The notes under the pieces: model-generated
The model's database searches: none
The model's input: only the letters and a program-made list of their open reading frames with translations
Told to the model about the DNA's origin: nothing
Shown here: positions 22,531-33,833 of the stretch, in pieces
Layout: every line of letters starts with the position of its first letter
Numbering within the stretch: the stretch's first letter is position 1
Program-made: the position numbers and the translations under genes
Assembly: GCF_943734655.1 (NCBI RefSeq)
Contig: NC_071355.1
Span: 224,134,527 to 224,198,526 of the forward strand
Origin: Sabethes cyaneus
Lineage: Eukaryota > Arthropoda > Insecta > Diptera > Culicidae
Length of the DNA: 64,000 nt
Direction of reading: 5' to 3'

Positions 22531-24024
22531 GCAATGAAATAAATTGATATTTAATTGAATTTGCACAACCGTAATAAACACCCGTGTTTCATCAATCATT
22601 TCATGCAAATAGTGCCGTACCGATTGATATGACAGAACGAATTAACCGTTATTGATAGGGTAAAACTAAAAAAAAAAGTTTATTTTAACAGTACAGTACT
22701 TCCAATATTTACCGAAACGTAACCCTCGAGTGAGGGGCAGAGATGATTTCAGTATAAACTCATCTATCGTTTTTGCCTGGTTTTGTCCTGCGGTTGATCC
22801 GTTCAACCTTGCTCCAACCCACTGACATTGAACTTAGATGATTTATTATCACACACACCTTAAATGGCACTAATCATCGGCTTCGTTAGCCAGGCAGGCT
22901 GCCGGTCGATTGTGCGCACATCGTGAACACACACGGCAACGTTTATTATTCTGTTGAATTTTCGATGTTGTTTATTTGTTTACATTTTTATTGAATTATT
23001 TCCTCTGTTCGCTAATGATCATCCTCGTCGGGTCGTTCTGTTGCAACCTTGCAACGCATCGGATGTGCTAACAGTACACCGGTTCTGGGAAATATGGTAT
23101 GATTATTGATTGATGTCCGTCCGTACCAGTTCGAAGAATTGACGAGAGGATTTTGAAATAATACTCAAGCTAGTAGCTCTTGAGGTGCTCGTTAGTTATT
23201 TATGAAACTAATTGATTTATTCGTGAATTCTACTAAGACGCCCTAAAAACGAAGCCCTTTGACTGTCGGCAACGCACTGTTTGTTTCTATCGCACTGACT
23301 GAGTAGATAAGTAATTGAAGATTATCTTGATATTTTTCGGTGATATTTTCACCGAATTATGAACATACGGTGATTCAAACAACGGGTTGAATAAATAAGT
23401 AGTCTATCTTCTTGGCGATAGAATCAAAGAGCAGTCATACAAAAATAATATCGTCGCATAGGAGAGTTTGGTGTGTATACACGAGCATGATAGAATTGGG
23501 AGAATAAAACAAAAAACAAGCATTAAAGAGGGACCTTACTCTGGATAGTCAGAAAAATCGAAGTTTATTGTTTTGTATTTTCGAGAGGTTTATAACCTTT
23601 AGGAATGTTATGCCAAAAGGATTGTTCAATATCTGATCTAGTTGAAAAGTTACGACAAAAACTGTGGGATTCACGCAAGGGAAGTGTGTCGCTGTACGAA
23701 ACATTAAACGCGGGTTTTCACAAAACCATATTTTGTCACGAGTATCTCAGAATTTAGTGGACTGATTAGGCTGAAATTTTTTTCCAGCATGTAAAAATGA
23801 AATCTCCAAATTATTACAAAGGTGTTTTTGATATCTAAATTTTTAAATTTTTTATGAGCTATCAGTTGACAATTAAATTATGAGCTCTCAAGTTTTGTAG
23901 AAAAAATACCTATTTTTGAACAAATGGGCACAATTCTGGTAAGTTTTTTAAGTGGTAAGTGGTAACAATTTTTAAAAACCGCTATATAATAATTTAGGTA
24001 TTGACTTAAAGTTTAAAAAGCGTC
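22531..24024. other. No supported feature
   Basis: The sequence around 23570-23950 resembles the non-coding parts of the long dispersed repeats (TATCTCAGAATTTAGTGG, GGCTGAAATTTTT), but no ends were found. Nothing else is visible. Confidence 0.4.
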
Positions 24025-26330
24025 ATTTTTTATTTATTTATTTATTTACTAGTCTTCGATGGTATCGCACAGACAGTTCCTAATTCTAATACATACTTAT
24101 TCTAAATTTAAAAGTCATTCTACTAATATTAAAATCATAAGAGTCAGACACTGCATTGAATTCACGACAACATACGTCAATAGGATTGTTCTGGCCAAAT
24201 AGAGTGCGATGCATTGGAAGCCGAAAAAAGTCCGATCGACGGGTATGCCTGGGTGGTACGTTGATTTGAAGCCGCTCCAGCAGCTCCGGGCAGTCAATAT
24301 TGTTTCCAAGAAGATCAAAGACAAATAAACGTTGCAGCAACCTTCTCCTATTCGCCAGCGTGGGTAGCCGTATAAGAGCGCATCGATGTTCATACGGAGG
24401 CAATCGAATTGAATCATCCCAGGGTAGCGTTCGCAAGGCGTACCAAATGAAGAGTCGCTGGATTCGTTCAATCCGGTTGATCTGGACAGCATGGTAAGGT
24501 GCACATACTATCGCTCCGTACTCCAAAATACTACGTACTATCGCGCAGTAGAGTGACTTCAGACAGTAGACATCATCGAACTGCTGCGTATTTCTTTTGA
24601 TGAAGCCTAGTAACGCATATGCTTTGGCAGTTGTAATTGCAACGTGCTGAGCGAAACATAGTTTGCTATCAAGGAGAATTCCTAAATCTTTTACAGAATC
24701 GACCCGGCTGATGCTGACTGTTTGCATTCTATAATCAAACAAAGTAGTCTGTCTGTTCCTGCAGAATGAGATCACATTGCATTTCTGTATATTAACTTCC
24801 ATGCCATTCAATGTACACCAATTCAACAGCGAATCAATATCGGATTGTACAGCGCAGCAATCAACTGACGATGCTACTACCCGGTAAAATTTTAGGTCGT
24901 CAGCGAACATCAACTTAGGAGATTTTATAGTGGAGCACAGATCGTTCACAAAAAGTTTGAACAGCAGTGGGCCAAGGTGGCTTCCTTGGGGCAAACCTGA
25001 TTTTATCTCAAAATGGAGGGAGCTAGTTCCATTAACTCGCACGAAGGCATCGCGGTCGGCAAGATACGACAGTATCCACCGTGTCAGCCACTCAGGAAAT
25101 CCCAACCTTACCAGCTTCGTTACCATCAAAGAATGCGGCACCCTATCGAACGCTTTAGCAAGATCCACATAGACGACATCGATCTGCTGACGCTTATCAA
25201 GTGCATTCGTCAACGTAGAAACATATGACATCAAGTTAGTAATCGTTGAGCGCTTTTTCACAAACCCATGCTGATATTCCGAGATCGTATGATGAACCTT
25301 TGGGTAAAGCGAATCGTGGATAAGGCTTTCGAAAACCTTCGGCAAGCAGCTTAGAATCGAAATACCACGATAGTTCTTGACATCATGTGTACTCCCTGCT
25401 TTATGGACCGGTGTAATAGCGGCAGTCTTCCAAACACTCGGGAAAATTCCTTCCGAAATTGATAAATTAAAAATAATCGTTGCCGGAATAGCGAGTGTCG
25501 CAGCACAGTTTTTGAAGAGAAGCGGTGGCAGTCTGTCCGGCCCAGCGCCTTTCGATACATCAATTGATTGCAACTTGAACATCACATCACTCCGAGAAAA
25601 GTTGAACAACGGCATATTTAAATTGTACAACGGTAAACTACTCAGATACGCTTCAGACGAAGGTGGTCGGTTATTACTTTGCACACTTCGAAAGAAGGAT
25701 GAGAATAGGTTTGCTGACTCCAGTGGTGACTCCGCCGAGCTATCGTTGTAGTGCACACGTTGAGGGATTCCACCTTGCTGCTTCCGATTCTTTACATACG
25801 TCCAGAACGATGCGGGGTCATGCTTGATGTTGTCTTCCATGCGACGAATGTAACAGCTAAAACAATGCGCATGCAAAGAGTTATATTCGCTCTCTATGTC
25901 ACGCAGCAAAGCTTTGTGTCTTTCATCTTTCCATCGAAAAAACTTTTTCCTTGCTTTACGGAGTCGATTTCGCAGACGCTGAAGCTGATTATTCCACCAC
26001 GGCTTTTTATAACCACGCACACAAAATTTTTGCTTCACTAGCACAACATCCCTTAATATACCATATATGCGCTCATATAATCGTGATACAGCTTCATCAA
26101 TATTGCCACCAGCAAGAAATTCATCCCAACGAGTATCCGCAATTAGATTGTTAAGTATGTCAAAATTGCATCGCTTAAAGTCAAAATCAAGTGGGTCCGC
26201 GCTATCAGAAATATTTATCTTCTCGTCAGCAAGTTCAAATATTATTACAAAGGGGCGATGGTGCTGGTCGATTGCAAGCAGCGGTAACGGTCATGAAGAT
26301 CCGTTCTCCGATATTCCGTTGGTTCCCGGC
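24025..26330 (-). mobile_element. 5'-truncated non-LTR retrotransposon (CR1/L2/Jockey group)
   Basis: The 3' end on the minus strand is a short UTR after the stop at 24086, followed by a TAAA tandem tail and an A run (24025-24052). The 5' end is lost within the endonuclease domain near 26290-26330. The body is one long uninterrupted frame, unlike every other retroelement in this window, so insertion was comparatively recent. I could not identify target duplications. Confidence 0.8.
24086..26290 (-). CDS. ORF2 fragment: endonuclease C-terminus and reverse transcriptase
   Basis: The frame is open from 26290, just after a TGA at 26291-26293, to a TAG at 24086-24088 (734 residues). A GTG at 26042-26044 is only an alternative start; the true start is lost. 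The first residues, LLAIDQHHRPFVIIFEL, match the C-terminal SDHHP motif of the apurinic-type endonuclease. Counting from the GTG, fingers motif GAGPDRLPP lies at about 167-174 and NYRGISILSC at about 224-233. YVDLAKAFDRVPH (motif A) is at 292-304, GLPQGSHLGPLLF (motif B) at 350-362 and FADD (catalytic motif C) at 380-383. A thumb and a basic C-terminal region follow. All catalytic aspartates are present. The product would perform target-primed reverse transcription. Clade within CR1/L2/Jockey is unresolved. Confidence 0.9.
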   Translation of the reverse strand, partial: PLPLLAIDQHHRPFVIIFELADEKINISDSADPLDFDFKRCNFDILNNLIADTRWDEFLAGGNIDEAVSRLYERIYGILRDVVLVKQKFCVRGYKKPWWNNQLQRLRNRLRKARKKFFRWKDERHKALLRDIESEYNSLHAHCFSCYIRRMEDNIKHDPASFWTYVKNRKQQGGIPQRVHYNDSSAESPLESANLFSSFFRSVQSNNRPPSSEAYLSSLPLYNLNMPLFNFSRSDVMFKLQSIDVSKGAGPDRLPPLLFKNCAATLAIPATIIFNLSISEGIFPSVWKTAAITPVHKAGSTHDVKNYRGISILSCLPKVFESLIHDSLYPKVHHTISEYQHGFVKKRSTITNLMSYVSTLTNALDKRQQIDVVYVDLAKAFDRVPHSLMVTKLVRLGFPEWLTRWILSYLADRDAFVRVNGTSSLHFEIKSGLPQGSHLGPLLFKLFVNDLCSTIKSPKLMFADDLKFYRVVASSVDCCAVQSDIDSLLNWCTLNGMEVNIQKCNVISFCRNRQTTLFDYRMQTVSISRVDSVKDLGILLDSKLCFAQHVAITTAKAYALLGFIKRNTQQFDDVYCLKSLYCAIVRSILEYGAIVCAPYHAVQINRIERIQRLFIWYALRTLPWDDSIRLPPYEHRCALIRLPTLANRRRLLQRLFVFDLLGNNIDCPELLERLQINVPPRHTRRSDFFRLPMHRTLFGQNNPIDVCCREFNAVSDSYDFNISRMTFKFRISMY

Positions 26331-26514
26331 ATGTACCGCCAGCAAAGAACTGTTTTCTAGAGAGCATCCATGTGACGAGCTGCCAGTAGCACGATAATGC
26401 CTATTTTAGCATCTAAGCATCCAAAATGTATAAAATACATTTCAAAACATACCTTAACCAATAATAAAAATACGCCAATACTTAGCTTTAATTCCTACAT
26501 TCGAATTTTTTACG
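26331..26514. other. Unannotated sequence
   Basis: Short AT-rich stretch upstream of the truncated element. Nothing assignable. Confidence 0.4.
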
Positions 26515-26780
26515 AAAATCCATTATTTTTCGACTTTTCGTCGTTCTTTCTTCGTCTTTCTGTCGTATTCCATCTTTTTGTTCTTTTTTCTTATCATCTT
26601 CTTGACACTTTTTTACTTTTATTTTATTTTCCTGTTATTTCCTCTGTATTTTTATAGACTTTCGTCGTCTTCTCGTCAACTCTTCACCATATTTTCACCA
26701 ATTTTCATTTGTTTTTCGGCATCTTTTCATTGAATTTCGTCGTTTTTATGCCTTTATTGTCTTCATTGTTATTTATTTGA
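26515..26780. repeat. Pyrimidine-rich degenerate low-complexity tract
   Basis: Roughly 270 bases are dominated by T and C on the plus strand, with irregular TTTCGTCGT, TTTTCATT and CTTTTT words. It is strongly strand-asymmetric and has no clean period. Confidence 0.6.
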
Positions 26781-27469
26781 ATTTAAGTAATCTTTTCAGC
26801 TTTTTATTATCACGTAAAAAGAGTAAAGTTTATTTACGCAAATAGGACAAGGATTCCTTGCCACTGGTTATAAAGAAACCTCTTATTCCTGACAGTACTA
26901 AAGAATTTTGAAGTTCTATCGCACTACAGAAATATTATTATAAACTGTCAAAATTGTGGGGTTCAGCATCAGAACTTGTCTCGCATCTTGCACCATCTCG
27001 GCAGAGTTACGTTGCTACCGTCGCGACAAACGGTATGAACAGTTCGGTGCGTCATCGTGTCAGCAATCATCGGTATTTTCTAGATTCCGACCACATTCAA
27101 CGACCTGATTGCGGACTCGGTCGTGTACGGTTAGTTAACAAGCTAAACTTGGGCGATTTAAATTTAGATTGAGTGACCTGTGGCTGTAATGCAGGCTTTG
27201 CACAGAAAATATGCGAAGAAATAGAATCAAAGATATTTCGCCTTGTCCCCTCCTCAAACCAGAAAATATCGGTTCTGCTATTAATGTGGGTCTATTACGG
27301 TCGGAGATTACACACCTTATTATAAACCCTCTTTGGGATTCTGTTCGTTTCTTCCTCTTAGAAAGAACTGGACAGAAATTTTCATATCGGTCCTTAAAGA
27401 ATAAAGTTGTTCACTGCATTTAGTATACTATCTTTTGTTTGACTATAGTCTCTTTAGCAGCATACGTCA
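26781..27469. other. No supported feature
   Basis: Contains open frames of about 70 codons without recognisable motifs. No repeat boundary. Confidence 0.4.
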
Positions 27470-27535
27470 TTCTTGACTTCTGCGGGGTTGGGATTTGAAC
27501 CCGGCTCCTCGGCGTGAAAGGTCCAGAGCTGCAGA
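27470..27535 (-). repeat. tRNA-type SINE fragment with B box
   Basis: On the minus strand GCCGGGTTCAAATCCCAACC is a good B box, followed by CCCGCAGAAG. The A-box half is missing because the fragment joins an endonuclease relic directly. Confidence 0.45.
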
Positions 27536-27665
27536 ATATGACATCGATGGTGCATTCCCGGTCTTTTTTACGGTAGGCGCTGGCGGTCCCCTTGTTGGCT
27601 AGATTCATATTCAGCTTTTCTATGACTTCTAGTAAACTTTGAGCAGAATGGATCCGGGGTGGCTC
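27520..27665 (-). pseudogene. Endonuclease relic of an R1/LOA/Jockey-type element
   Basis: The minus-strand frame reads LLEVIEKLNMNLANKGTASA and then RECTIDVIFCSS. This matches the conserved LANxGTxxTYxxxxxxSxIDVTFCS block of these endonucleases. Only about 45 residues survive. Confidence 0.6.
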
Positions 27666-27689
27666 GTGCTGTAACTTGAATCTTGAATC

Positions 27690-28210
27690 ACGCAAGTCGT
27701 ACAGACTTTACTGCTGAGTCGTTCGGTATTTCTTGCGACGTGCCCGGTCCAACATAGCTTTCCGACTTTTGCCAGATGTAGGATGGGAATCTCTCCAAGT
27801 ATTGCGTGCAGCTCGTGGCCTGCAGCTCATACGTCTGCGCCACTCTTTGCTTTACTTTTGTACTTCACCAAAAACATTCCGCAACTCTTTTCGATCGAAT
27901 ACAGCAAGTGCACGTATGTCTTACAGTCTCAGTCTCAAGTCCGTAGAGGACTTCCAATCTGATTAGCGTTTTGTACATCGTTAGCTTTGTGTGGCGGCGT
28001 ATGCTCCTTGATCGAAAGTTTTTGTGGAGCGAAAAGTAATGCCGACTACCAAGTTATCTCCTTACTCATATTATTGTCGGTGGTGACCAGAGATCTCAAA
28101 TATATGAACTCATCAATCACTTCTAGTTCATCGTTACAACAGTCTCTGTTCTTGGGAATGGGAGGTGAATGTTGTTTTCTTCCTACGAAACAGGAGCATC
28201 TTCCTACTCC
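27690..28210 (-). pseudogene. RTE-type relic, downstream RT half
   Basis: The minus-strand sequence contains DELEVIDEFIYLRSLVTTDN (about 28075-28135), then MYKTLIRLEVLYGLE-like blocks (about 27930-27990) and a degraded EIPILHLAKVGKLCWTG region (about 27735-27800). Several stops are present. Together with 28440-28900 in the same direction it probably forms one element split by two MITEs. Confidence 0.7.
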
Positions 28211-28212
28211 TA

Positions 28213-28312
28213 CCGTTACCACAGTTGTTACAAAGTAGTTGTGGCAACCAATATGTGACTGATTCTGGTCATAAATAATTTTTTGCAACTAAAAGTGCTA
28301 AAATTGTACTGC
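28213..28312 (+). repeat. MITE-like repeat, family b, copy 2
   Basis: Shares the ordered blocks ACAGTTGTTA, AGTTGTGGCAACC, GTCATAAATAA and TTTGCAACTAAAAGTG with copies at 640-722 and 58976-59074. It abuts the 108-bp MITE that begins at 28317. Confidence 0.6.
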
Positions 28313-28316
28313 TGAA

Positions 28317-28424
28317 CCCAAGCAACAACGTGAGTTTTATTGTACTTTTAAAACGGTTTTCATGACCAATTTTGGTCTTAAATGCCATCATAAGAGTGTA
28401 ATAAAACCATGATTGTTACTTGGG
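28317..28424. mobile_element. 108-bp MITE, CCCAAG family c, copy 1
   Basis: Begins CCCAAGCAACAACGTGAG and ends GATTGTTACTTGGG. The copy at 58557-58664, read on the opposite strand, has the same 108-bp length and matches along its entire length with scattered differences. It is non-coding and internally near-palindromic (GGTTTTCATGACC in the middle). Confidence 0.8.
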
Positions 28425-28439
28425 GAGTGTTAGGTTTTA

Positions 28440-28900
28440 AACGTAAAACGCGCGATTTGAAAAAACTTGAAAGTGCCCCCGAAGCACGCACGTGGTTTAT
28501 CCGGAAAACCATGCTTACGGATTATCTGCCATAGCTGTTTGCGCTCCACTGTATCGTATGCTGCCCTGAAATTTGCCCAAAAATGTGATGCGTGGGCATG
28601 TGGTATTCCCAGCTTTGCTGGAGAACTTGTCGATGGGCGAAAAATTTGAGCTCTTTGTATCATGGGCCACCATAAAGCTCGCTTGATACTGCCCTACGAA
28701 TTCTCTTGTACTATTGGGGATAAACGACGTATCAGACTCTAGGAGAGCATCGGGTAAGGCAGCGCTAATCGAGCAGATCGCTCTTTTTTGTAAATGTGAC
28801 AGACCAGACCTTACATCCATTTCTCCGGTAGTTTCCGGTTCTTCTTCTCAGAAATTATCCAGTGAAGTGCAGTTGCTAATAGTTCTTCCTAGAATTCTGC
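28440..28900 (-). pseudogene. RTE-type relic, upstream RT half
   Basis: The minus-strand frame FRAAYDTVERKQLWQIIRKH GFPDKP (about 28500-28580) is RT motif A. Upstream, the sequence resembling STREFVGQYQASFMVAHDTK lies at about 28640-28710. It continues at 27690-28210 after two MITEs. Confidence 0.75.
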
Positions 28901-29312
28901 CGGTACGTCTGGTAGACTGCACATCAATGTCATCGTTGATGACAACTGATTTTCAATCATTTAGCTCTACCGTAGGTTTCTTTATCATCTGAATAAAATA
29001 CTCTATTGTCCACCGCGAAGTTGGGGGTTAGTGTTTATATACTCAAAAACTATTTGGGCTATCTGTAGCCACGATTATGTTTTACCTAGTGTATGTTGCT
29101 GCTTCGTCGTAATTACCTATTGCCGTCCTATCCAACACAAATTAATTAATATATCAGCGATTTTTATGACAGACAATGCAAAATTAGTTATGCCCTAATA
29201 TTTTAGTTTGCTGCCTCTCACACGCGATCAATCAAAGTGAGCTGAGATCTATTTAAATGCTTTTTTTTCATTAAAGAATTCCTAGCAGCCAAATTTCCAA
29301 CGTTTTGCCTTT
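28901..29312. other. No supported feature
   Basis: AT-rich sequence without recognisable genes or repeat ends. Confidence 0.4.
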
Positions 29313-29434
29313 CTACTATATAAATATATAGTATAAAGGTATAGAAATCACTTGGAAAACCGGAAATGGAAAGAAGGTCCTGCGGGCCGAATGTTATATA
29401 CCATTCGACTCAGTTTCGAAAACTGAGCATTTTC

Positions 29435-29588
<154 letters not shown>

Positions 29589-30133
29589 ACGCTTTTAATC
29601 TCACTCACTTTTCTCGGAGATGGCTGGACCGATTTTAATGTTCTTAGTGTCAAATGAAAGGTCTAGGTGTCCCATTGGTCGCTATTGAATTTCATACTGA
29701 TCGGACTTTTAGTTCAAAAGTTATGTATAAAAATACGAAAAATATGGGACTTCATTATCTCATAGGTCCCTTAACCAATTTGAACCAAATTGATTGCATA
29801 TGAAAGAGGAGCCTTGCAAACCCTTAACTTCCAAATTTCATGACGATTGGACTTGTAGTTTGAAAGTTACATAAAGAAATATGGAAAAATAGTATTTAAA
29901 ACATATTTATGTAACATATAAGCATTAATTTAATGAAAAACATCACACATTTTATGATTATTTAAAAATTACTGCTGAGATCTATCAAACGAAACCTTGT
30001 TATTTAAAATCGGACGCTTCATTCAAAAGTTATTCAAACTTTTACACTTAAGCACCGTATATTAAACCGTTAAAACGTGTGAAATCAAAACATATCAATC
30101 AAATGTTGATTGTATTCAATGTATGAGATGTGT

Positions 30134-30249
30134 GTGATGTATGTGTGTATGTATGTATGTATGTATGTATGTATGTATGTATGTATGTATGTATGTATGT
30201 ATGTATGTATGTATGTATGTATGTATGTATGTATGTATGTATGTATGTG
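30134..30249. repeat. TATG tetranucleotide microsatellite
   Basis: More than 25 uninterrupted GTAT units. Confidence 0.95.
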
Positions 30250-30348
30250 ATGACAATTTGCAATTTTAAAATTTGCAATGAAATTCAAGAAAAGTGAGAA
30301 ACATGTCAATTGTCTGAAGTTTTTGAAGCCTCTTAGTGGAACACGAAC

Positions 30349-30544
30349 TCTGAAATTAAAGAAAAGAAAAAACTTTTACCGACTAAATTCCACTATTTAA
30401 TATTTATTCGCGACAGATACGTATACGCTTTGAAATAAGACACTGATGAAGCCTGCACGTCTTAGGCGAACTACGTATCTGTTGCAAATAAATATTAAAT
30501 AGTGGGATTCAATCGAAAAGTTTTTTCTTTTCTTTGATTTCAGA
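30349..30544. mobile_element. 196-bp palindromic MITE with 75-bp arms
   Basis: The left arm starts TCTGAAATTAAAGAAAAG and includes CACTATTTAATATTTATTCG then GACAGATACGTA. The right arm is its complement up to TTTGATTTCAGA at 30544. The centre reads GATGAAGCCTGCACG. A half copy lies at 57600-57715, and a very degraded piece (GACAGATACACAT, then GCAGGTTTCATCAG) at 55303-55360. No coding capacity. Confidence 0.75.
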
Positions 30545-30986
30545 TTTCAATTGTCATTTTCTTCACTTGCTGTTACTCACAATTGTACAAGAAAAGCAAA
30601 AAGCGAAGAAAAGCAGTTTATTTAAGCATGTAGGTATAGTGGTGTATAGAATCAAAAATACTAGTGAGTTGATTTTTCCAAATAAATTTGTACAAAGTCC
30701 AAACAAATTCTGCGCATCAATAGATGCTCTTTTCAATCAATAGATACTAGAGCTTAGAAATGTTATATGAAAAATAGGAAGTAAACGTTGCACGGTAGAA
30801 ATTTTGTAAGATTTGTTTTCGTTAGTGATATTTTAAAGGACAGATGTCTTATGTCATGTTTCATGTTTTAATAAATAAATCAAAAAAAGACAAGCACTGG
30901 GAATCATATCGATCGTATTTCCCATTCTCAAGCATGTTTATGGCGCAGCTTTGGCACTATTTTTCGACCTCATCTTGTTTTCCTAA

Positions 30987-31433
30987 CCCTCTAACATTGT
31001 AAAAACGATGCGATCAAGCTAATGACTATCTTTTCATGAAAGTACATTCAAAAGAAGCTTAAGTTTTGATTTTCATGCAAAAATAATTATCTGAAGGAGT
31101 GCTAGCTAAGATATAGTTCCATTTCTCGTTTTCATATCTAATGCTCTATTCAGTAATTTTTTTCTAATTCAGATATATTGCAAAATTGAAGCCAAGCAAA
31201 CCAATAGTAAACCAATAGTTTTGTTGTAAATATCCTTTTTCTTCAAAAGCGAAATATAATAATTTTTCTGAACTCTTGTTTTTCAAAGATGCTAACTTTT
31301 GAATGCATGGTATTAATATCAAAATATCAAAAAACCTGCTATGAAGAAATACTTCATATTGTCAATTCAAAACAAGTTTCGTATGTGGCTCTGAAGCCCG
31401 AAAGTTAAGGCCGTCTGTAGACCCGTTAGAGGG
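30987..31433. mobile_element. 447-bp piggyBac-like MITE, copy 1
   Basis: The left end is CCCTCTAACATTG preceded by CTAA. The right end is GTTAGAGGG followed by TTAA (31434-31437). CCCT-type ends and TTAA duplication are the signature of piggyBac transposons. The left TTAA has one change. A larger copy lies at 58968-59763. No transposase is present. Confidence 0.65.
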
Positions 31434-31782
31434 TTAATTTCTAATTTTCTATACATATTCATTCAAGTCTGTAAAAATTATCTTTTGTGTTTACATTATT
31501 TTTCTATAAATATTATAAAACTAAATAAGGTGTTCATCAAGTAACATAAATAACGCTTACATGTATTTACGCACCCAAGGAAAGAAAATATAATTATTCT
31601 ACACAATACGTTGTGAATTTTACTGGCAAATAAGGATTTTGAGGAATACGGAACGGATATTTAAAAATATAGTCTAATATAACATCTATACATCTACAAT
31701 TAAGTTCCTGAGAAATTAAATAATGATTATTGTGGCAGTAGAAAGGCTAGGTCACGCCGCTAGGTGGATTAATTCGGGTTTT

Positions 31783-33740
31783 TTTTTTCGAGCGACGAAG
31801 AAGAAAATGTCGACTAATCGTTTTAATTGCCGTCATTCATAAAATGAAAATAACTCACGCAGCGCATTGTTGTTATTCTGCAGCCGGGAAAACTTGCATA
31901 ACCTACAGAAATTTTGCAGAATAACATTTGTCATGCTGTCCTATACAAATACATGAGCGCTAGCTTCGTAAACATTATTGTGATTTTTAGTTCGGACGAT
32001 GAAAAACTTTTGATGGACGGATTTTAAAACGGTACGACGAATTTAAGATATAAAGTCAGTTGCGTAATTTCAATCAAATGCTTTATTAATCGCTTTTCAA
32101 TGATTTCAAAGTTCGCGGATCGGAAGGTAAGTGTGTTTTAGTCAAATCAGCAGCAGAGCTTTTGAAGTATTCATTAAATCCACCTAAGAAATAATGAAAA
32201 TTAGAGTGGCTTTCCTTACTACGACGGGAATTAGAAATAAACCCTATTTTAAACTTTTCTAGAATTACATGGGTTGAGCAATAATTAAGTTGCATGTATC
32301 AACAGCTTTGTATAAAATTATTATGTGTTGTCAGCATTTTGGAAAGCAATAAAAGAGTTTACAAATAGAGCTTCTTTAGTTGTACTATTTCTTACACAAA
32401 ATACAGTCACGAAATTTTGCAATACAGGGTTGTAGGAATCAGAGTAACCACTTTTTTACGATATCTAGGAGTCTAGAAGCAAGACAAGGAGAATGTATCA
32501 CAGCAAACGAATTACGCCAATTATTCCGACTGTTATTGTCTTTGCTAATAAGTCAACGTTATTTTTTAGCCCAATTACTTATGTCATCATAAAATAGTTT
32601 GTTGCTCAACATAATATAGGTAGTTACAGAATTTACTGTTAGTTACATAAAAATGACATTCACTATAAATAGAGATTCTGTAGTAAAGCAACGAACGTAA
32701 TGATATAGGAATGCATTTTTCTGACCCTAATGATTATTGTCAATCATGTCGGTTTACTCAGTTTGTGAAACTGTTGTGGAACAGCACCCCAGATGAATAG
32801 TAGGTAGGAGTCATCTGCAAATATAAAAGTAATCATCTATGTACGAACATAGGCACATACGTACATTCAGTATGGATTAGTTTTCTTAGTGGAGGAACTC
32901 TAAAATCTGATTGTTTTGTAATGAATTTTAAGGTTTCGAACCCATGAAAAAGAACTGTTTATGTGGATATTGTCAATTCATTTTTAATGTCTGATAAGAC
33001 GATAAGCATATCAAAAAAGTATCCATGCAGTTCCGCTTTCATAGATTATTGTTGCGAATAATGAATCCAATAAATAAGTTCAAAAGTATAAACAGTGCGA
33101 ACTCTGTGATTATTTAAACTATAGATAGTTTTTAAACTATAGATGCTAAAATTTAAAAAAAATTTAAACTTATTTACTTAGATGATGTCAAAAAAGGTTA
33201 TTTACTCTTATAACCTCATTTCGTTCCTATTTAACCCCATATGGAGGGGAGCCTGCCGTACGGACAGCGGCTAGATTCACTGTGTGCGGAATTTAATATA
33301 TTGCATTTTTACCGTTATCACATAGCATTGCAACGGTTCCATCGCATTAAGTTGTAATTCTCTATCTCTGTCTTTTTCTCTCTCTCTCGATGAAGTAATG
33401 CCAATAAATGAAGCCATTTCAACCGAGTCATAAAACTGCGACACAAGCATGTATCTAAAACTAGCCCTTGGAATGGTGCAGCGCTGCCTCTGTTACTCGC
33501 ATCGATAATTTACCTGCGATCTTTAAAATATATTGTCCTTTGAGTTGATAATTGAAGTGTTTTTTTGCCTCAATGACTTTCCGGGGAATTCATTGCGACA
33601 TTGTTCGCAATAAATGCCTATAATGACTCATTTGTGTTGCAAATTTCGAAATCAATGGAAATAGCTATTTCATGTTGCCCACGGATGTTGCCGTTGAATA
33701 TCTTCTACATGACTCAAATCGATAGCGATCGTCTGTAACC
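31783..33740. other. No supported feature
   Basis: AT-rich. Contains short open frames without motifs (for example 32086-32295 minus and 32380-32592 plus). Confidence 0.4.
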
Positions 33741-33833
33741 ATATAAAAAGACCTTCACGTGGCGTTCAAACGTTAATCGATTAGACTCGACCCAACCAGT
33801 TCGGAATCATCCCAAAACCCATTCAGAGTGAGT
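33741..33833 (+). promoter_or_regulatory. Candidate TATA core promoter with following splice donor
   Basis: ATATAAAAAG at 33741-33750 is a good TATA box. An AACCAGTTCGG initiator-like word follows about 50 bases later, and GTGAGT at 33828-33833 would be a donor ending a short non-coding first exon. No coding exon was identified downstream, so this remains a suggestion. Confidence 0.3.
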
